Translations under genes and position numbers: made by a program
From: Enterobacter asburiae
GTDB lineage: Bacteria; Pseudomonadota; Gammaproteobacteria; Enterobacterales; Enterobacteriaceae
Length of the DNA stretch: 64,000 nt
Assembly: GCA_011754535.1 (NCBI GenBank)
Contig: JAAQVN010000001.1
Location: forward strand, 3,844,001 to 3,908,000
Direction of reading: 5' to 3'
Notes under the pieces: model-generated
What the model was told of the DNA's origin: nothing
The model's input: only the letters and a program-made list of their open reading frames with translations
Databases searched by the model: none
Part shown: positions 50,916-64,000 of the stretch, one piece after another
How the letters are laid out: each line of letters starts with the position of its first letter
How positions within the stretch are numbered: the stretch's first letter is position 1

Positions 50916-53147
50916 TTAACCGCCGTGCAGACGACGCGCGTCAATCACATCCGGCACCTGGTTCAGCTTGCCCAGCACGCGGCCGAGCACCTGCAGGTTG
51001 TAGATTTCGATGGTCATATCGATGGTGGCAAGCTGCTCGCGAGTATCGCTGCGGCTGGCAACGCCCAGCACGTTGACCTTCTCGTTGGCGAGAATGGTGG
51101 TGATATCGCGCAGCAGGCCGCTGCGGTCGTTGGCGGTAACGCGCACCACCAGCGAGTAACCGGCGGAGTAGCTCTCACCCCAGACCGCCTCCACGATGCG
51201 CTCCGGCGCATGGGACTGCAGCTCCGCAAGCTGGTCGCAGTCGGAGCGGTGGATAGAGATCCCGCGCCCCTGAGTGATAAAGCCGACGATGTCGTCACCC
51301 GGAATCGGCTGGCAGCAGCGGGCGATGTGGTGCATCAGGTTGCCCACGCCCTCAACCACCACGCGGCCGTTGTCTTTGCTGCGCTGCTGCGGGGCATAGG
51401 TTTTCTGCTGCAGCTGCTTCAGCGCCGCCGCGTCCTGTTCCTCCGCGCTAGGCTTGTTGAACTGCGCCTGCAGGAAGTTGACCATCTGATTAAGACGGAT
51501 ATCACCGCCGCCAATCGCCGCCAGCAGCTCGTCCAGCTCGTTGAAGTTGTAGCGCGGCAGCAGGAACTTTTCCGCCTCTTTCAGGCTGATCCCGATATGC
51601 TCCAGCTCGTCGTCGAGGATCTGGCGACCGGCAAGAATGTTTTTGTCACGATCTTGCTTGCGGAACCAGGCGTGGATTTTAGAGCGCCCGCGGCTGGTAG
51701 TGACGTAGCCCAGGTTAGGGTTAAGCCAGTCGCGGCTCGGGTTAGGCTGCTTCTGGGTAATGATTTCAATCTGGTCGCCCATCTGCAGCTGGTAGGTAAA
51801 CGGTACGATACGTCCACCGATCTTCGCCCCGATGCAGCGGTGCCCCACGTCGCTGTGGATGTGGTAAGCAAAATCGAGCGGCGTAGAGCCGGCCGGCAGA
51901 TCGACAACGTCCCCTTTCGGGGTAAAGACGTAGACGCGGTCATCAAAGACCTGGCTACGCACCTCATCGAGCATCTCGCCGGAGTCGGCCATCTCTTCCT
52001 GCCACGCAATCAGCTTGCGCAGCCAGGCAATGCGGTCTTCATGGCCAGAACGCGCTCCGCCCGAGGTACCTTCTTTATATTTCCAGTGCGCGGCAACGCC
52101 CAGCTCGGCGTCTTCATGCATCTGTTTGGTGCGGATCTGAATCTCGACCGTTTTGCCGCCGGGGCCAAGCACCACGGTATGAATGGACTGATAGCCGTTT
52201 GGTTTGGGGTTCGCGACGTAGTCATCGAACTCATCCGGCAGATGGCGGAAGTGAGTATGTACTATACCCAGCGCGGCGTAGCAGTCCTGCAGACGCTCCG
52301 CCACGATACGCACGGCGCGCACGTCAAACAGCTCGTCAAAGGCGAGGTGTTTCTTCTGCATTTTGCGCCAGATGCTGTAGATATGCTTAGGTCGACCGTA
52401 AACTTCGGCACGCACATTCTCTTCTTTCATCGCCTGGCGCAGGCCGCCGACAAATTCCTCGATATAGTGCTCGCGGTCGATACGGCGCTCGTGCAGAAGT
52501 TTAGCAATGCGCTTATATTCTGCCGGATGCAGGTAGCGGAAGCAGTAATCTTCCAGCTCCCATTTCAGCTGACCAATCCCTAAGCGGTTCGCCAGCGGGG
52601 CATAAATGTTCGTACACTCTTTTGCGGCCAGCACGCGCTCGTCTTCCGGCGCATCTTTGACCTCGCGCAGGTGGGCAATACGCTCGGCCAGCTTGATGAC
52701 CACGCAGCGGAAATCATCCACCATGGCAAGCAGCATCCGGCGGACGTTATCAACCTGCTCAGAGGAGACGGAGTCGGTATGCGCGGCTTTAAGCTGGCGG
52801 ATAGCCGCCATATCGCGCACGCCGTGGATCAGCGCAACGACGGATTTCCCGACGCTGTCGCGCAGCACATCTTCGCTGACCACGTCCGCATCCGCGAGAG
52901 GGAACAGCAGCGCGGCCTGCAGGGTTTCGATGTCCATGTTCAGCATGGACAAGATTTCCACCATCTCCACGCCGCGCCATAAGAGAAGATCGGCATCCGG
53001 GTGTCCCTGCGTGGTGCGCAGACAGTAGGCCCAGGTTTCGGTTAAGCGTTCACACGACTGCTGGCTGGAAATTCCCAGACTTGCGATCCATTTTTGTGGG
53101 TCAAACTCCCCAGCTTTATTGAGATGTGCACTTCTTACCGCAACCAT
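50916..53147 (-). CDS. relA: GTP pyrophosphokinase RelA
   Basis: Ribosome-associated (p)ppGpp synthetase of the stringent response. The 743 residues (E. coli 744) contain an inactive HD-like domain. The synthetase domain follows with RPKHIYSIWRKMQKK and ANPKPNGYQSIHT (residues about 240-370). A TGS domain (VFTPKGDVVDLPAGSTPLDFA) and a C-terminal ACT domain complete the protein. Its operon partner mazG follows directly. Confidence 0.98.
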   Translation of the reverse strand: MVAVRSAHLNKAGEFDPQKWIASLGISSQQSCERLTETWAYCLRTTQGHPDADLLLWRGVEMVEILSMLNMDIETLQAALLFPLADADVVSEDVLRDSVGKSVVALIHGVRDMAAIRQLKAAHTDSVSSEQVDNVRRMLLAMVDDFRCVVIKLAERIAHLREVKDAPEDERVLAAKECTNIYAPLANRLGIGQLKWELEDYCFRYLHPAEYKRIAKLLHERRIDREHYIEEFVGGLRQAMKEENVRAEVYGRPKHIYSIWRKMQKKHLAFDELFDVRAVRIVAERLQDCYAALGIVHTHFRHLPDEFDDYVANPKPNGYQSIHTVVLGPGGKTVEIQIRTKQMHEDAELGVAAHWKYKEGTSGGARSGHEDRIAWLRKLIAWQEEMADSGEMLDEVRSQVFDDRVYVFTPKGDVVDLPAGSTPLDFAYHIHSDVGHRCIGAKIGGRIVPFTYQLQMGDQIEIITQKQPNPSRDWLNPNLGYVTTSRGRSKIHAWFRKQDRDKNILAGRQILDDELEHIGISLKEAEKFLLPRYNFNELDELLAAIGGGDIRLNQMVNFLQAQFNKPSAEEQDAAALKQLQQKTYAPQQRSKDNGRVVVEGVGNLMHHIARCCQPIPGDDIVGFITQGRGISIHRSDCDQLAELQSHAPERIVEAVWGESYSAGYSLVVRVTANDRSGLLRDITTILANEKVNVLGVASRSDTREQLATIDMTIEIYNLQVLGRVLGKLNQVPDVIDARRLHGG

Positions 53148-53198
53148 TGTCCTCTCCTTTAGGGACCAGGGCCTGTCGAAGTCGACAAGCCAAACAAA

Positions 53199-54497
53199 TT
53201 AGATGTGCTCGAACAACACCATCGATTCCAGATGTCCAGTGTGCGGGAACATGTCCAGCATTGCCAGACGCTGAATCTGGTAACCCGCGCTGAGTAACGC
53301 CTCACTGTCCCGGGCAAGCGTTGCCGGGTTACAGGAAACATAGACCACACGCTTTGGCGCGAGTTTAATAATATGTGCCATCACGCCCGGGGCACCGGCA
53401 CGCGCCGGGTCGAGCAGGATTTTATCAAAGCCCTGCTGTGCCCAAGGCTGTTGGGTGACATCTTCCTCAAGATTTTGATGAAAGAATGTCACATTTTGCA
53501 AGCCGTTCTGCCGCGCGTTCTCCTGCCCTTTCGCCACCAGCGCCTCAACGCCTTCCACGCCGACGACGCTTGCCGCTCTGCGCGCCAACGGCAGAGTAAA
53601 GTTACCCATGCCGCAGAACAGATCGAGCACCCGGTCAGTGGGCTGTACGTCAAGCCATGCCAGGGCGTTCGCCACCATCTGCTGGTTTACGCCGTCGTTG
53701 ACCTGAATGAAATCCCGCGGGCTGTACGTTAAGCGTAGCCCGTCTGACGCATACCAGGGAGCTTCACCTGTTACCTGTTCAAGTATCTCGCTTTGCGGCG
53801 CGAGGAAAAGCGCAAGCTCATGAGAATGCGAAAAGCGTTCCAGTTTTTCGCGATCTTTTTTCGACAGTGCCGCGGTGTGGCGCAGCACCATCAGCGGGCC
53901 ATTGTTCGCCAGCACCAGTTCAACGTGGCCCAGTGAACGCACCCCGTCGAGCGATGCAAGACAGCGGTGCACGTCAGGAAGCAATGCCTCAAGATGGGGC
54001 GCCAGAATGGGGCACTGCTTCACGTCAACAATATCGCTGGAGGCCGCTTTGCGAAAACCCATCTCCAGCCGCGCCGTTTTAGGCTGATAGCTCAGGCTAA
54101 GACGCGCGCGGCGGCGATAGCCCCAGGGCTCATCGGCGATAATTTCGTTAACGTCGTGCTTCAGCAGACGCGCCAGGGCCTGGCTTTTACTTTTTTGCTG
54201 TAATTCTGTGCTCGCATGCTGTTGCTGGCAGCCGCCGCACACGCCAAAATGGGGGCAGCGGGGCGCCACGCGCTGCGGGCTATCGTTGAGGCGACGCTTC
54301 ACCTGTCCGCGTGCGTACTGGCGTTTGTCTTCCGTCAGCGTAATTTCTGCTCGTTCTGTTGGCAGCAAACCTGTTATAAACAGAGTCTTACCATTGTGAC
54401 GAGCCACTCCCTGACCAAACGGATCAAGATCCGTGGCTTCAACAGTAATGATTTGACGCGTCGTCACGCGTCGCTTTGCAGAGTAGAATTGCGCCAT
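53199..54497 (-). CDS. rlmD: 23S rRNA (uracil-1939-C5)-methyltransferase RlmD
   Basis: Methylates U1939 of 23S rRNA with SAM. The start at 54497 ([10 protein letters not shown]) gives 432 residues (E. coli 433); an ATG six codons upstream is not conserved. A TRAM domain is followed by iron-sulfur cysteines in [10 protein letters not shown] and KQCPIL. Next come the SAM motif [15 protein letters not shown] and the nucleophile in [13 protein letters not shown]. Divergent from barA and upstream of relA. Confidence 0.97.
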   Translation of the reverse strand: MAQFYSAKRRVTTRQIITVEATDLDPFGQGVARHNGKTLFITGLLPTERAEITLTEDKRQYARGQVKRRLNDSPQRVAPRCPHFGVCGGCQQQHASTELQQKSKSQALARLLKHDVNEIIADEPWGYRRRARLSLSYQPKTARLEMGFRKAASSDIVDVKQCPILAPHLEALLPDVHRCLASLDGVRSLGHVELVLANNGPLMVLRHTAALSKKDREKLERFSHSHELALFLAPQSEILEQVTGEAPWYASDGLRLTYSPRDFIQVNDGVNQQMVANALAWLDVQPTDRVLDLFCGMGNFTLPLARRAASVVGVEGVEALVAKGQENARQNGLQNVTFFHQNLEEDVTQQPWAQQGFDKILLDPARAGAPGVMAHIIKLAPKRVVYVSCNPATLARDSEALLSAGYQIQRLAMLDMFPHTGHLESMVLFEHI

Positions 54498-54554
54498 CGC
54501 CGAGATTTTTCTCACATAAACATAATTATTTTAATTGTCCCATAACGGAACGCC

Positions 54555-57314
<2,760 letters not shown>

Positions 57315-57335
57315 GGCGGGTGCGGTCTGATTTTC

Positions 57336-57404
57336 CCCTCACCCCGGCCCTCTCCCCAAAGGGCCGAGGGTCTATAACGTCCCCTCTCCCCTTTGGGGAG
57401 AGGG
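57336..57404. repeat. Palindromic CCCTCTCCCC repeats between barA and garK
   Basis: Two hairpins of the same family. The first is CGGCCCT/AGGGCCG. The second is a perfect stem CCCTCTCCCC/GGGGAGAGGG with loop TTT at 57382-57404. They fill the gap between convergent stops and share CCCTCACCCC with the copy at 36300. Confidence 0.78.
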
Positions 57405-57408
57405 TGAA

Positions 57409-58548
57409 CTACATCCCCTGCCCCACTTTCAGCACCGCCGCGATATTCCTTGCGGCCATCTGTACATTCGCGCTGGCATTTTCCAGCGCGTCCTCCAGCG
57501 AGCAGATGGTATAGAGCACGCTAAACACCGCGTCTAAGCCGTGATCGTGTACCACGCCAACGTCCGCCGTCAGGCTGCCCGCAATGCCGATAACGGGCTT
57601 ATTAAAGCGTTTCGCCACTTTCGCCACCCCCACCGGCACTTTGCCGTGGATCGTCTGGCTGTCGATGCGGCCTTCCCCGGTGATCACCAGATCCGCATCG
57701 GCCACCTGGTCGGCCAGGTGTAGCGCATCGGTTACAATCTCAATGCCCTGGCGCAACTGTGCGCCACAAAAAGCGTACAGCGCCGCGCCCATGCCACCCG
57801 CCGCGCCGCCACCGGCAAGGTTGAGCACATCAATATCCAGATCCCGGCCAATGACTCTCGCATAGTGCGCAAGCGCGTTGTCCAGGGTGACGATCATCTC
57901 GGGCGTGGCGCCCTTTTGCGGGCCAAACACTGCTGACGCGCCATCCTTACCGGTGAGCGGATTCGTCACATCGCAGGCGACTTCTATCCGGCACTCCGCC
58001 AGACGCTTGTCGAGGCCGCTCAGGTCAATACGCGCGAGTCTACCCAGCTCGCCCCCGCCCTGCCCCAGCGGCTGTTCATTATCGTCCAGCAGCTTCGCCC
58101 CCAGCGCCTGCACCATCCCGGCGCCGCCGTCATTGGTGGCGCTGCCGCCGATACCGATGATGATATGCTTAACGCCCGCATCCAGCGCGTGGCGGATAAG
58201 TTCACCCGTACCCCAGGAGGTCGTTTTCAGAGGGTCACGCAGTGAAGGTACAACCAGCTCCAGACCGCTTGCCGCCGCCATTTCAATAAAGGCGCTCTGC
58301 TCGTCACCGGATATCCCATAAAACCCTTCCACTCGCTCGCCCAGCGGACCGGTCACCGGAACGTGCACAATGCGTCCCTGCGTTGCTGCGATCATCGCCT
58401 CAACTGTGCCTTCACCGCCGTCAGCGACCGGCAGTTTGACGTAAACCGCCTCAGGGAAAATCTCGCGAAAACCGCGCTCGATTGCTGTCGCAACCTCAAG
58501 CGCACTCAAACTTTCCTTATACGAGTCCGGTGCGATAACAATTTTCAT
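57409..58548 (-). CDS. garK: Glycerate 2-kinase GarK
   Basis: Phosphorylates D-glycerate to 2-phosphoglycerate, the last step that leads glucarate and galactarate carbon into glycolysis. The 379 residues (E. coli GarK 381) begin MKIVIAPDSYKESLSALEVA. They contain KHIIIGIGGSATNDGGAGM and LNLAGGGAAGGMGAALYAF of the glycerate kinase type 1 family. It follows gudD by 77 bases on the same strand, whereas in E. coli garK lies in the distant garPLRK operon. Confidence 0.93.
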   Translation of the reverse strand: MKIVIAPDSYKESLSALEVATAIERGFREIFPEAVYVKLPVADGGEGTVEAMIAATQGRIVHVPVTGPLGERVEGFYGISGDEQSAFIEMAAASGLELVVPSLRDPLKTTSWGTGELIRHALDAGVKHIIIGIGGSATNDGGAGMVQALGAKLLDDNEQPLGQGGGELGRLARIDLSGLDKRLAECRIEVACDVTNPLTGKDGASAVFGPQKGATPEMIVTLDNALAHYARVIGRDLDIDVLNLAGGGAAGGMGAALYAFCGAQLRQGIEIVTDALHLADQVADADLVITGEGRIDSQTIHGKVPVGVAKVAKRFNKPVIGIAGSLTADVGVVHDHGLDAVFSVLYTICSLEDALENASANVQMAARNIAAVLKVGQGM

Positions 58549-58625
58549 AAGCCATCCTTACGCATAGTCGTTACGTTAAGCATACACCACGTAGAGAACC
58601 GCCAATGGGAGCGGTCCCAATGCGT

Positions 58626-59963
58626 TTATCGTACCATGCACGGACGTTTATTGTCGAATGTCCAGTCAGGGATCAGGTACTGCATCGCCATCGCGTCGTC
58701 GCGCGCGCCCAGACCGTGTTTTTGATACAGCTCGTGAGCCTTCATCACCTGGTCCATATCCAGCTCCACGCCAAGACCTGGAGTTGACGGTACCTGCACC
58801 ATGCCACCTTTAATCTCAAACGGCTCTTTGGTGAGGCGCTGGTTACCCTCCTGCCAGATCCAGTGCGTGTCAATCGCGGTAATGGTGCCCGGCGCGGCGG
58901 CGGCAACGTGGGTGAACATCGCCAGCGACACGTCGAAGTGGTTGTTGGAGTGTGAACCCCAGGTCAGGCCAAACTCATGGCACATCTGCGCTACACGAAC
59001 CGAGCCCTGCATCGTCCAGAAGTGCGGGTCTGCCAGCGGGATATCCACCGACTGCAGAGAGAGCGTGTGCCCCATCTGACGCCAGTCGGTGGCGATCATA
59101 TTGGTCGCAGTCGGCAGCCCCGTGGCGCGACGGAATTCCGCCATGACTTCGCGGCCCGAGAAGCCTTTCTCAGCCCCGCACGGATCTTCCGCATACGCCA
59201 GCACGCCTTTCAGCTGTTTGCCAATGTTGATCGCTTCATCAAGCGACCACGCACCGTTCGGATCGAGCGTCACGCGCGCCTGCGGGAAACGTTTTGCCAG
59301 CGCGGTAATGGCTTCCGCCTCCTCTTCCCCGGCCAGCACGCCGCCTTTCAGTTTGAAATCATTAAAACCATATTTTTCATACGCAGCTTCCGCAAGGCGC
59401 ACTACCGCATCCGGGGTCATCGCTTCTTCGTGACGTACGCGGTACCAGTCGCATCGTTCGTCCGGCTGGCTCTGGTACGGCAGCGGCGTCAGCTTGCGGT
59501 CGCCGACAAAGAAGAGATAGCCGAGCATCTCCACTTCACTGCGCTGCTGGCCCTCGCCCAGCAGCGAGGCAACGTTAACGCCCAGGTGCTGGCCCAGCAG
59601 ATCCAGCATCGCGGCTTCAATGCCGGTCACCACATGGATAGTGGTGCGCAAATCGAAGGTTTGCAGGCCGCGGCCACCGGCATCGCGATCGGCAAAGGTG
59701 TTGCGCACGGTGTTGAGGACATTTTTGTACTCACCCAGCGTTTTTCCCACCACCAGCGGAATGGCATCTTCCAGCGTTTTGCGGATCTTCTCCCCGCCCG
59801 GAATTTCACCCACGCCGGTATGGCCGGCATTGTCCTTGATAATGACAATATTGCGGGTAAAAAACGGCGCATGCGCCCCGCTCAGGTTCATCAACATGCT
59901 GTCATGACCCGCGACCGGAATGATTTGCATGGAAGTGACGACAGGGGTAGTAAAAGTACTCAT
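58626..59963 (-). CDS. gudD: Glucarate dehydratase GudD
   Basis: Dehydrates D-glucarate or L-idarate to 5-keto-4-deoxy-glucarate. The 445 residues (E. coli 446) belong to the enolase superfamily. The KxK motif is in [13 protein letters not shown], metal ligands lie in LDPNGAW and AEDPCGAE, and ATNMIATDW follows. The catalytic Asp-His pair lies in DIPLADPHF and [10 protein letters not shown]. It lies 15 bases after gudX. Confidence 0.97.
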   Translation of the reverse strand: MSTFTTPVVTSMQIIPVAGHDSMLMNLSGAHAPFFTRNIVIIKDNAGHTGVGEIPGGEKIRKTLEDAIPLVVGKTLGEYKNVLNTVRNTFADRDAGGRGLQTFDLRTTIHVVTGIEAAMLDLLGQHLGVNVASLLGEGQQRSEVEMLGYLFFVGDRKLTPLPYQSQPDERCDWYRVRHEEAMTPDAVVRLAEAAYEKYGFNDFKLKGGVLAGEEEAEAITALAKRFPQARVTLDPNGAWSLDEAINIGKQLKGVLAYAEDPCGAEKGFSGREVMAEFRRATGLPTATNMIATDWRQMGHTLSLQSVDIPLADPHFWTMQGSVRVAQMCHEFGLTWGSHSNNHFDVSLAMFTHVAAAAPGTITAIDTHWIWQEGNQRLTKEPFEIKGGMVQVPSTPGLGVELDMDQVMKAHELYQKHGLGARDDAMAMQYLIPDWTFDNKRPCMVR

Positions 59964-59978
59964 CGTGTAATCCTTTTA

Positions 59979-61319
59979 TCAGTGACGTCCAAAAACAGGG
60001 CGCTTACGGTCAAATGTCCAGCCGGGAATAAGATACTGCATCGGACCCGCGTCGTTACGCGCGCCGCCCGGTAGCTTTTTATACGCCTCGTGGGCTTTAT
60101 GGACCCGATCCCAGTCAAGCTCCACGCCCAGTCCGGGCGCATCGGGTACGGCAATTTTACCGTTTTTGATTTCCAGCGGATTTTTCGTCAGGCGGGCTTC
60201 GCCTTCCTGCCAAATCCAGTGGGTATCGATGGCTGTCGGGTTCCCCGGCGCCGCCGCGCCAACGTGGGTAAACATCGCCAGCGAAATATCAAAGTGATTG
60301 TTCGAGTGGCAACCCCAGGTCAGACCCCAGTCGTCGCACAGCTGCGCCACGCGCACCGCTCCTGAAAGCGTCCAGAAGTGCGGGTCCGCCAGCGGGATGT
60401 CGACGGCGTTCAGCATTACCGCATGGCCCATTTCGCGCCAGTTGGTGGCGATCATATTGGTCGCGACCGGCAGGCCGGTGGCACGACGAAACTCAGCCAT
60501 CACCTCGCGGCCAGAAAAGCCCTGCTCAGCGCCGCACGGGTCTTCAGCGTAGGTCAGGACTTCCCTCAGCCCTTTGCACAGGCTAATCGCTTCATCCAGC
60601 AGCCATGCGCCGTTCGGGTCAACGGTGATGCGCGCCGCCGGGAAGCGTTTTTTCAGCGCCCGTGCCGTTTCAATCTCCTGTTCGCCGGGCAGTACGCCGC
60701 CCTTCAGCTTGAAATCCTTAAAACCGTAGCGATCCTGCGCCGCCTCGGCGAGGCGGACCACCGCCTCGCTGGAGAGCGCTTCCTGGTGGCGCAGCTGATA
60801 CCAGTCGTGGTCGCCCGGTGAGCGGGCCAGATAGGGGAGATCGGTTTTATTGCGATCGCCAACGTAGAACAGATAGCCCAGCACGGTGACCGCATCACGC
60901 TGTTTGCCCGGCCCCAGCAGTTCGCAGACCGGAACGTTAAGGGCTTTACCGAGTAAATCCAGCAGCGCCGCTTCCAGGGCGGCCACCGCATTGACGCGCA
61001 GCTCGAACGTCCATGCGCCCTTGCCAAAGGTATCAAAGTCCGCCGACTGGTTACCCTTATGCACTCGCTGAACCACCTTGTTCAGGCGGGCGACCTCCTG
61101 GCCCACCACCTGCGGAATGGCATCGACCAGCGTCTGGTAAATCACCTCTCCGCCAGGGGCCTCGCCCACGCCGGTATTCCCTGCGCTGTCATTCAGCACG
61201 ACGATATTCCGGGTAAACCAGGCGTTGTGCGCGCCGCCAATATTGAGCAGCATGCTGTCCTGACCGGCCACCGGTATGACCTTCATTTCAGTCACGGTTG
61301 GGCTCGATTGCGTTGTCAT
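59979..61319 (-). CDS. gudX: Glucarate dehydratase-related protein GudX
   Basis: Paralogue of GudD of unclear activity. The 446 residues keep the enolase-superfamily residues: [29 protein letters not shown] and [10 protein letters not shown]. The conserved GudD segment IATDW reads IATNW here, as I recall for E. coli GudX. It overlaps gudP by one base and is followed by gudD. Confidence 0.95.
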   Translation of the reverse strand: MTTQSSPTVTEMKVIPVAGQDSMLLNIGGAHNAWFTRNIVVLNDSAGNTGVGEAPGGEVIYQTLVDAIPQVVGQEVARLNKVVQRVHKGNQSADFDTFGKGAWTFELRVNAVAALEAALLDLLGKALNVPVCELLGPGKQRDAVTVLGYLFYVGDRNKTDLPYLARSPGDHDWYQLRHQEALSSEAVVRLAEAAQDRYGFKDFKLKGGVLPGEQEIETARALKKRFPAARITVDPNGAWLLDEAISLCKGLREVLTYAEDPCGAEQGFSGREVMAEFRRATGLPVATNMIATNWREMGHAVMLNAVDIPLADPHFWTLSGAVRVAQLCDDWGLTWGCHSNNHFDISLAMFTHVGAAAPGNPTAIDTHWIWQEGEARLTKNPLEIKNGKIAVPDAPGLGVELDWDRVHKAHEAYKKLPGGARNDAGPMQYLIPGWTFDRKRPVFGRH

Positions 61320-62674
61320 CAGCCGCGCTCCCCAACAGGTTTAAGTTCGACGCGTTTGATATCGCCTACCAGCACGAGGTAGCTCAGAACCGCCACCAGA
61401 GCATGCACGCCGACGTAGATCAGCGCGCCGTTGAAAGACCCCGTGGTGCCGACGATGTAGCCGATAGCGATTGGCGTGACAATCCCGGAAACGTTGCCGA
61501 ACATATTGAACAGGCCGCCGCTCAGGCCGCTAATCTCTTTTGGCGCAGTATCCGCCATCACCGCCCAGCCCAGCGCGCCAATGCCTTTGCCGAAGAAGGC
61601 CATCGCCATAAAGCCGATAATCATCCACTCGGCGCTGACGTAGTTACAGAACACCATGGTCATGGAGAGCAGCATGCCGAGCACGATCGGCGTTTTCCGC
61701 GCGATATTCAGCGACCCCGTACGGCGCATCAGCCAGTCGGAAATTACCCCGCCAAGCACGCCGCCGATGAAGCCGCAGATTGCCGGGACCGAGGCGACAA
61801 ACCCCGCCTTCAGGATCGACATGCCGCGCGCCTGCACCAGGTAAACCGGGAACCAGGTGATAAAGAAGTAGGTTAAGGCGTTGATACAGTACTGGCCGAG
61901 ATAGATACCGATCATCATGCGCGAGCCGACGAGCTGTTTGATCTGCGCCCATTTCTGGCTGAACGGGACTTTTGCTTTCTCGGACTTCTGATCCATATTG
62001 ATCAGCGCCCCGCCCTCGGCAATGTACTCCAGCTCTTTTTTGTTCACGCCAGGGTGCTGGTTGGGTTCGTGGATCACTTTCAGCCAGATAAAGCTGATGA
62101 CGATCCCAAGCCCGCCCATGAAGAAGAAAACGTGCGACCAGCCCACCTCATGCGTCAACCAGCCCATAATGGGCGCAAAGATCACCGTCGCGAAATACTG
62201 GGCGGAGTTAAAAATTGCCACCGCCGTTCCCCTCTCCTGCGCCGGGAACCAGGCCGCGACAATGCGGCTGTTGCCCGGGAAGGAAGGTGCTTCCGCCAGG
62301 CCCACCAGGAAGCGCAGCGTAAAGAGCGCCACGATAATGCCGAAGCCGCTGAAGATATCGACGAAACCCTGCAAAAGGGTAAAAGCAGACCAGATAAAAA
62401 TGGACCAGAAATAGACGCGTTTAGAGCCAAAGCGGTCCAGCAGCCAGCCGCCAGGAATTTGGCCGATGACGTAGGCCCATGAGAATGCAGAGAAAACGTA
62501 ACCCATGCCCACCGGATCAAGGCCGATGTCTTTTGCCATTTCCGAGCCGGCAATCGACAGCGTGGCGCGGTCACCATAGTTAAAGGACGTGACGATAAAC
62601 AGCATCACCACTATCCAGTAGCGGGCATTGGTGCGCTTTTCAGCGCTGCTCGCTGCGTGGCTTAATGTACTCAT
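61319..62674 (-). CDS. gudP: D-glucarate MFS transporter GudP
   Basis: Anion-proton symporter for glucarate and galactarate. The start at 62674 ([20 protein letters not shown]) with AGGAG upstream gives 451 residues (E. coli 450). About 12 helices are visible, with motif A in [17 protein letters not shown] and [20 protein letters not shown]. It is the first gene of gudPXD-garK. The longer frame upstream lacks a ribosome site. Confidence 0.97.
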   Translation of the reverse strand: MSTLSHAASSAEKRTNARYWIVVMLFIVTSFNYGDRATLSIAGSEMAKDIGLDPVGMGYVFSAFSWAYVIGQIPGGWLLDRFGSKRVYFWSIFIWSAFTLLQGFVDIFSGFGIIVALFTLRFLVGLAEAPSFPGNSRIVAAWFPAQERGTAVAIFNSAQYFATVIFAPIMGWLTHEVGWSHVFFFMGGLGIVISFIWLKVIHEPNQHPGVNKKELEYIAEGGALINMDQKSEKAKVPFSQKWAQIKQLVGSRMMIGIYLGQYCINALTYFFITWFPVYLVQARGMSILKAGFVASVPAICGFIGGVLGGVISDWLMRRTGSLNIARKTPIVLGMLLSMTMVFCNYVSAEWMIIGFMAMAFFGKGIGALGWAVMADTAPKEISGLSGGLFNMFGNVSGIVTPIAIGYIVGTTGSFNGALIYVGVHALVAVLSYLVLVGDIKRVELKPVGERG

Positions 62675-62930
62675 TGTTGCACTCCTGAAACATAGCTTTC
62701 GCCTGTTCATTCTGTACAGCACCGGTAGGGTAATCAGAATGAGATTAGTTTTGTCGTTTTAGTTCGGCCTGAAGCCGTTTTATCGTGACCGGAAAAGTAT
62801 ATGAAGGAGTGACGCGTCCTCTCACCGTGCAAAAACACAGTATTAAAGGACATGTGAGAGGTTGTTTATGGCATAAGCCCAGGTGAGTGGAAGGTGGTTC
62901 ACGGAATTGGCGTTTGGTGCGGGGTGTATT
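62675..62930. promoter_or_regulatory. gudP upstream region with an inverted repeat
   Basis: This gap holds the gudP promoter. CCTCTCAC (62818-62825) and GTGAGAGG (62854-62861) form a perfect eight-base inverted repeat about 145 bases before the ATG. On the minus strand TATACT at about 62794-62799 could be a -10 box. CdaR regulates gudP in E. coli, but its site could not be identified with certainty. Confidence 0.4.
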
Positions 62931-62962
62931 GCCGGGTGGCGGCTACGCCTTACCCGGCTTAC
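62931..62962. repeat. REP element downstream of yqcA
   Basis: One REP palindrome with GCCGGGTGG and ACCCGGC arms and core CGGCTACGCC, five bases beyond the yqcA stop. It resembles the unit at 18459. Confidence 0.88.
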
Positions 62963-62966
62963 GAGA

Positions 62967-63416
62967 CTATTTAAGGAGCGTTGCCCAGTGTTCAACCCAC
63001 GGGTTCGACTCGCTTTCGGGTTCAGGATGCTCACCGGCATCGATCAGCAGCATCTCGCCGACGCGCTTAGCGCTCTGTTCCTGAAGAAGCGCATCGAACT
63101 GCTTACCGCCGCCGCAGAAGTTGGCGTAGGAGCTATCACCCAGGGCAATGATGCCGTAGTGAACGTCAGGCTGGTAGCCAAGCTGGTCTTTAATACCCTG
63201 GAAAAGCGGCACGATGCTGTCCGGCAGATCGCCCTGCCCGGTGGTGGAGGTCACCACCAGAATGTATTTATCTTTATACTTTTCCCAGTCCGCCAGCTCT
63301 GGATCTTCATAGACTGTGGCTTTATGGCCCCGGCTTGTCAAAATCGCCTCAGCCTCTTCCGCTACCAGCAGCGAGTTGCCGTACATCGTGCCGACAAAAA
63401 TGCCTACTTCAGCCAT
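62967..63416 (-). CDS. yqcA: Flavodoxin YqcA
   Basis: Short-chain FMN flavodoxin of the MioC type. The 149 residues equal E. coli YqcA. The phosphate loop is [13 protein letters not shown] near residues 9-21, and [11 protein letters not shown] and [14 protein letters not shown] are the isoalloxazine loops. It follows truC by 24 bases; its redox partner is unknown. Confidence 0.95.
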   Translation of the reverse strand: MAEVGIFVGTMYGNSLLVAEEAEAILTSRGHKATVYEDPELADWEKYKDKYILVVTSTTGQGDLPDSIVPLFQGIKDQLGYQPDVHYGIIALGDSSYANFCGGGKQFDALLQEQSAKRVGEMLLIDAGEHPEPESESNPWVEHWATLLK

Positions 63417-63440
63417 GCTTTGCTCCCATGATTATTGCGC

Positions 63441-64000
63441 TTACCGTTCATCCTGAACGTTGCCTGATACAAACTCAACCCTTTCATTTTCGGGGAGTTG
63501 CCCCCGCCAGCCAAACTGTGACAGCGCCTGCATCCAGACGTCGTCCAGCCCCGCACGGATGATCAATGGTTCGCCGGTAAACGGGTGAGTCAGGCTAAGC
63601 TCGCTGGCGTGCAGCATTAAACGATTACAGCCAAAATGCTCTGCCGCGCTGCGGTTCTGGCGCAGATCGCCGTGCTTGCTATCGCCAATTATCGGGTGGC
63701 GCAGGTGCGCAAGGTGGCGACGAAGCTGGTGCTTGCGCCCGGTTTTGGGCAAAAGCTCAACCAGGCTGTAGCGTGTGGTGGGAAACTTGCTTGTTGCCAC
63801 CGGCATTTCCGCGATCGCCATGCCGCGATAATCCGTCACTGCAGGCTGCGGACCTTTGTCATCCCGGGAAAATTTATCGGCGATTTTGTCCAGCTCCTCC
63901 ACCAGCGGATAGTCGAGCGTGGCGGATTCGGTCAGCCAGCCACGGACGATCGCATGGTAGCGCTTCTGGATCTGATGCTGCTCGAACTGCTGTGCCAACA
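63441..64000 (-). CDS. truC: tRNA pseudouridine(65) synthase TruC (C-terminal part)
   Basis: Makes pseudouridine 65 in tRNA. The window holds about 186 C-terminal residues; the N-terminal part of about 72 residues with the catalytic Asp (HRLDRPTSGV in E. coli) lies beyond base 64000. ELLPKTGRKHQLRRHLAHL and PIIGDSKHGD are the RluA-family core motifs. The frame is open through the right edge. Confidence 0.95.
   Translation of the reverse strand, partial: LAQQFEQHQIQKRYHAIVRGWLTESATLDYPLVEELDKIADKFSRDDKGPQPAVTDYRGMAIAEMPVATSKFPTTRYSLVELLPKTGRKHQLRRHLAHLRHPIIGDSKHGDLRQNRSAAEHFGCNRLMLHASELSLTHPFTGEPLIIRAGLDDVWMQALSQFGWRGQLPENERVEFVSGNVQDER

Noticed and set aside
50409..52583. Long open frame opposite relA and mazG
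   Set aside because: It is a mirror frame of relA with no ribosome site and no recognisable domain.
53170..53191. Hairpin between rlmD and relA as terminator
   Set aside because: The imperfect stem GGCTTGTCGA/TCGACAGGCC has no T-run on either strand, so a terminator call is not supported.

Overview
The window is a stretch of enterobacterial chromosome. Gene content, protein lengths and gene order match the Escherichia coli segment from the formate hydrogenlyase genes through mutS, rpoS, cysDNC, cysHIJ, eno, relA and barA to truC. The protein divergence, high GC, second cysG copy and accessory genes point to Enterobacter or a close relative such as Leclercia or Lelliottia. The species is inferred, not proven. 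No tRNA, rRNA, insertion sequence, prophage or CRISPR array was seen.

Layout. Positions 1-4863 (minus strand) carry hycE (cut by the window edge), hycD, hycC, hycB and hycA. Positions 5075-10823 (plus) carry hypABCDE and fhlA. The two operons diverge from an interval with two sigma-54 promoters and FhlA-type repeats, and together they make and regulate hydrogenase 3 and the formate hydrogenlyase complex. Positions 10886-15010 hold an iron-regulated ABC importer plus an MFS transporter, inserted relative to E. coli. Next come ygbA, an SOS-box-preceded SymE-like gene and mutS.

The variable mutS-rpoS interval (18442-23990) carries a hydroxyarylic acid decarboxylase operon (kpdBCD type), its divergent MarR regulator with two palindromic operators, a LysR regulator, a second MFS pump and an NTF2-like protein. 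Then follows the conserved block rpoS-nlpD-pcm-surE-truD-ispF-ispD-ftsB-ygbE (23991-30618). The assimilatory sulfate block is cysGDNC (30677-34992), iap, and cysJIH (36345-40612). The extra cysG supplies siroheme for CysI. The iap-cysH interval, which holds CRISPR-Cas in E. coli, is empty here.

Positions 40919-45292 carry queD, queE, a ManNAc-6-phosphate epimerase, a PTS EIICB permease and a divergent RpiR regulator, which together look like a small amino-sugar uptake unit. After an AT-rich gap comes a stand-alone acyl-thioester-reductase-like SDR (45650-46759). Eno, pyrG, mazG and relA follow without mazEF. The rest is rlmD, barA, a glucarate catabolic operon with a glycerate kinase (gudP-gudX-gudD-garK), yqcA, and truC cut by the right edge.
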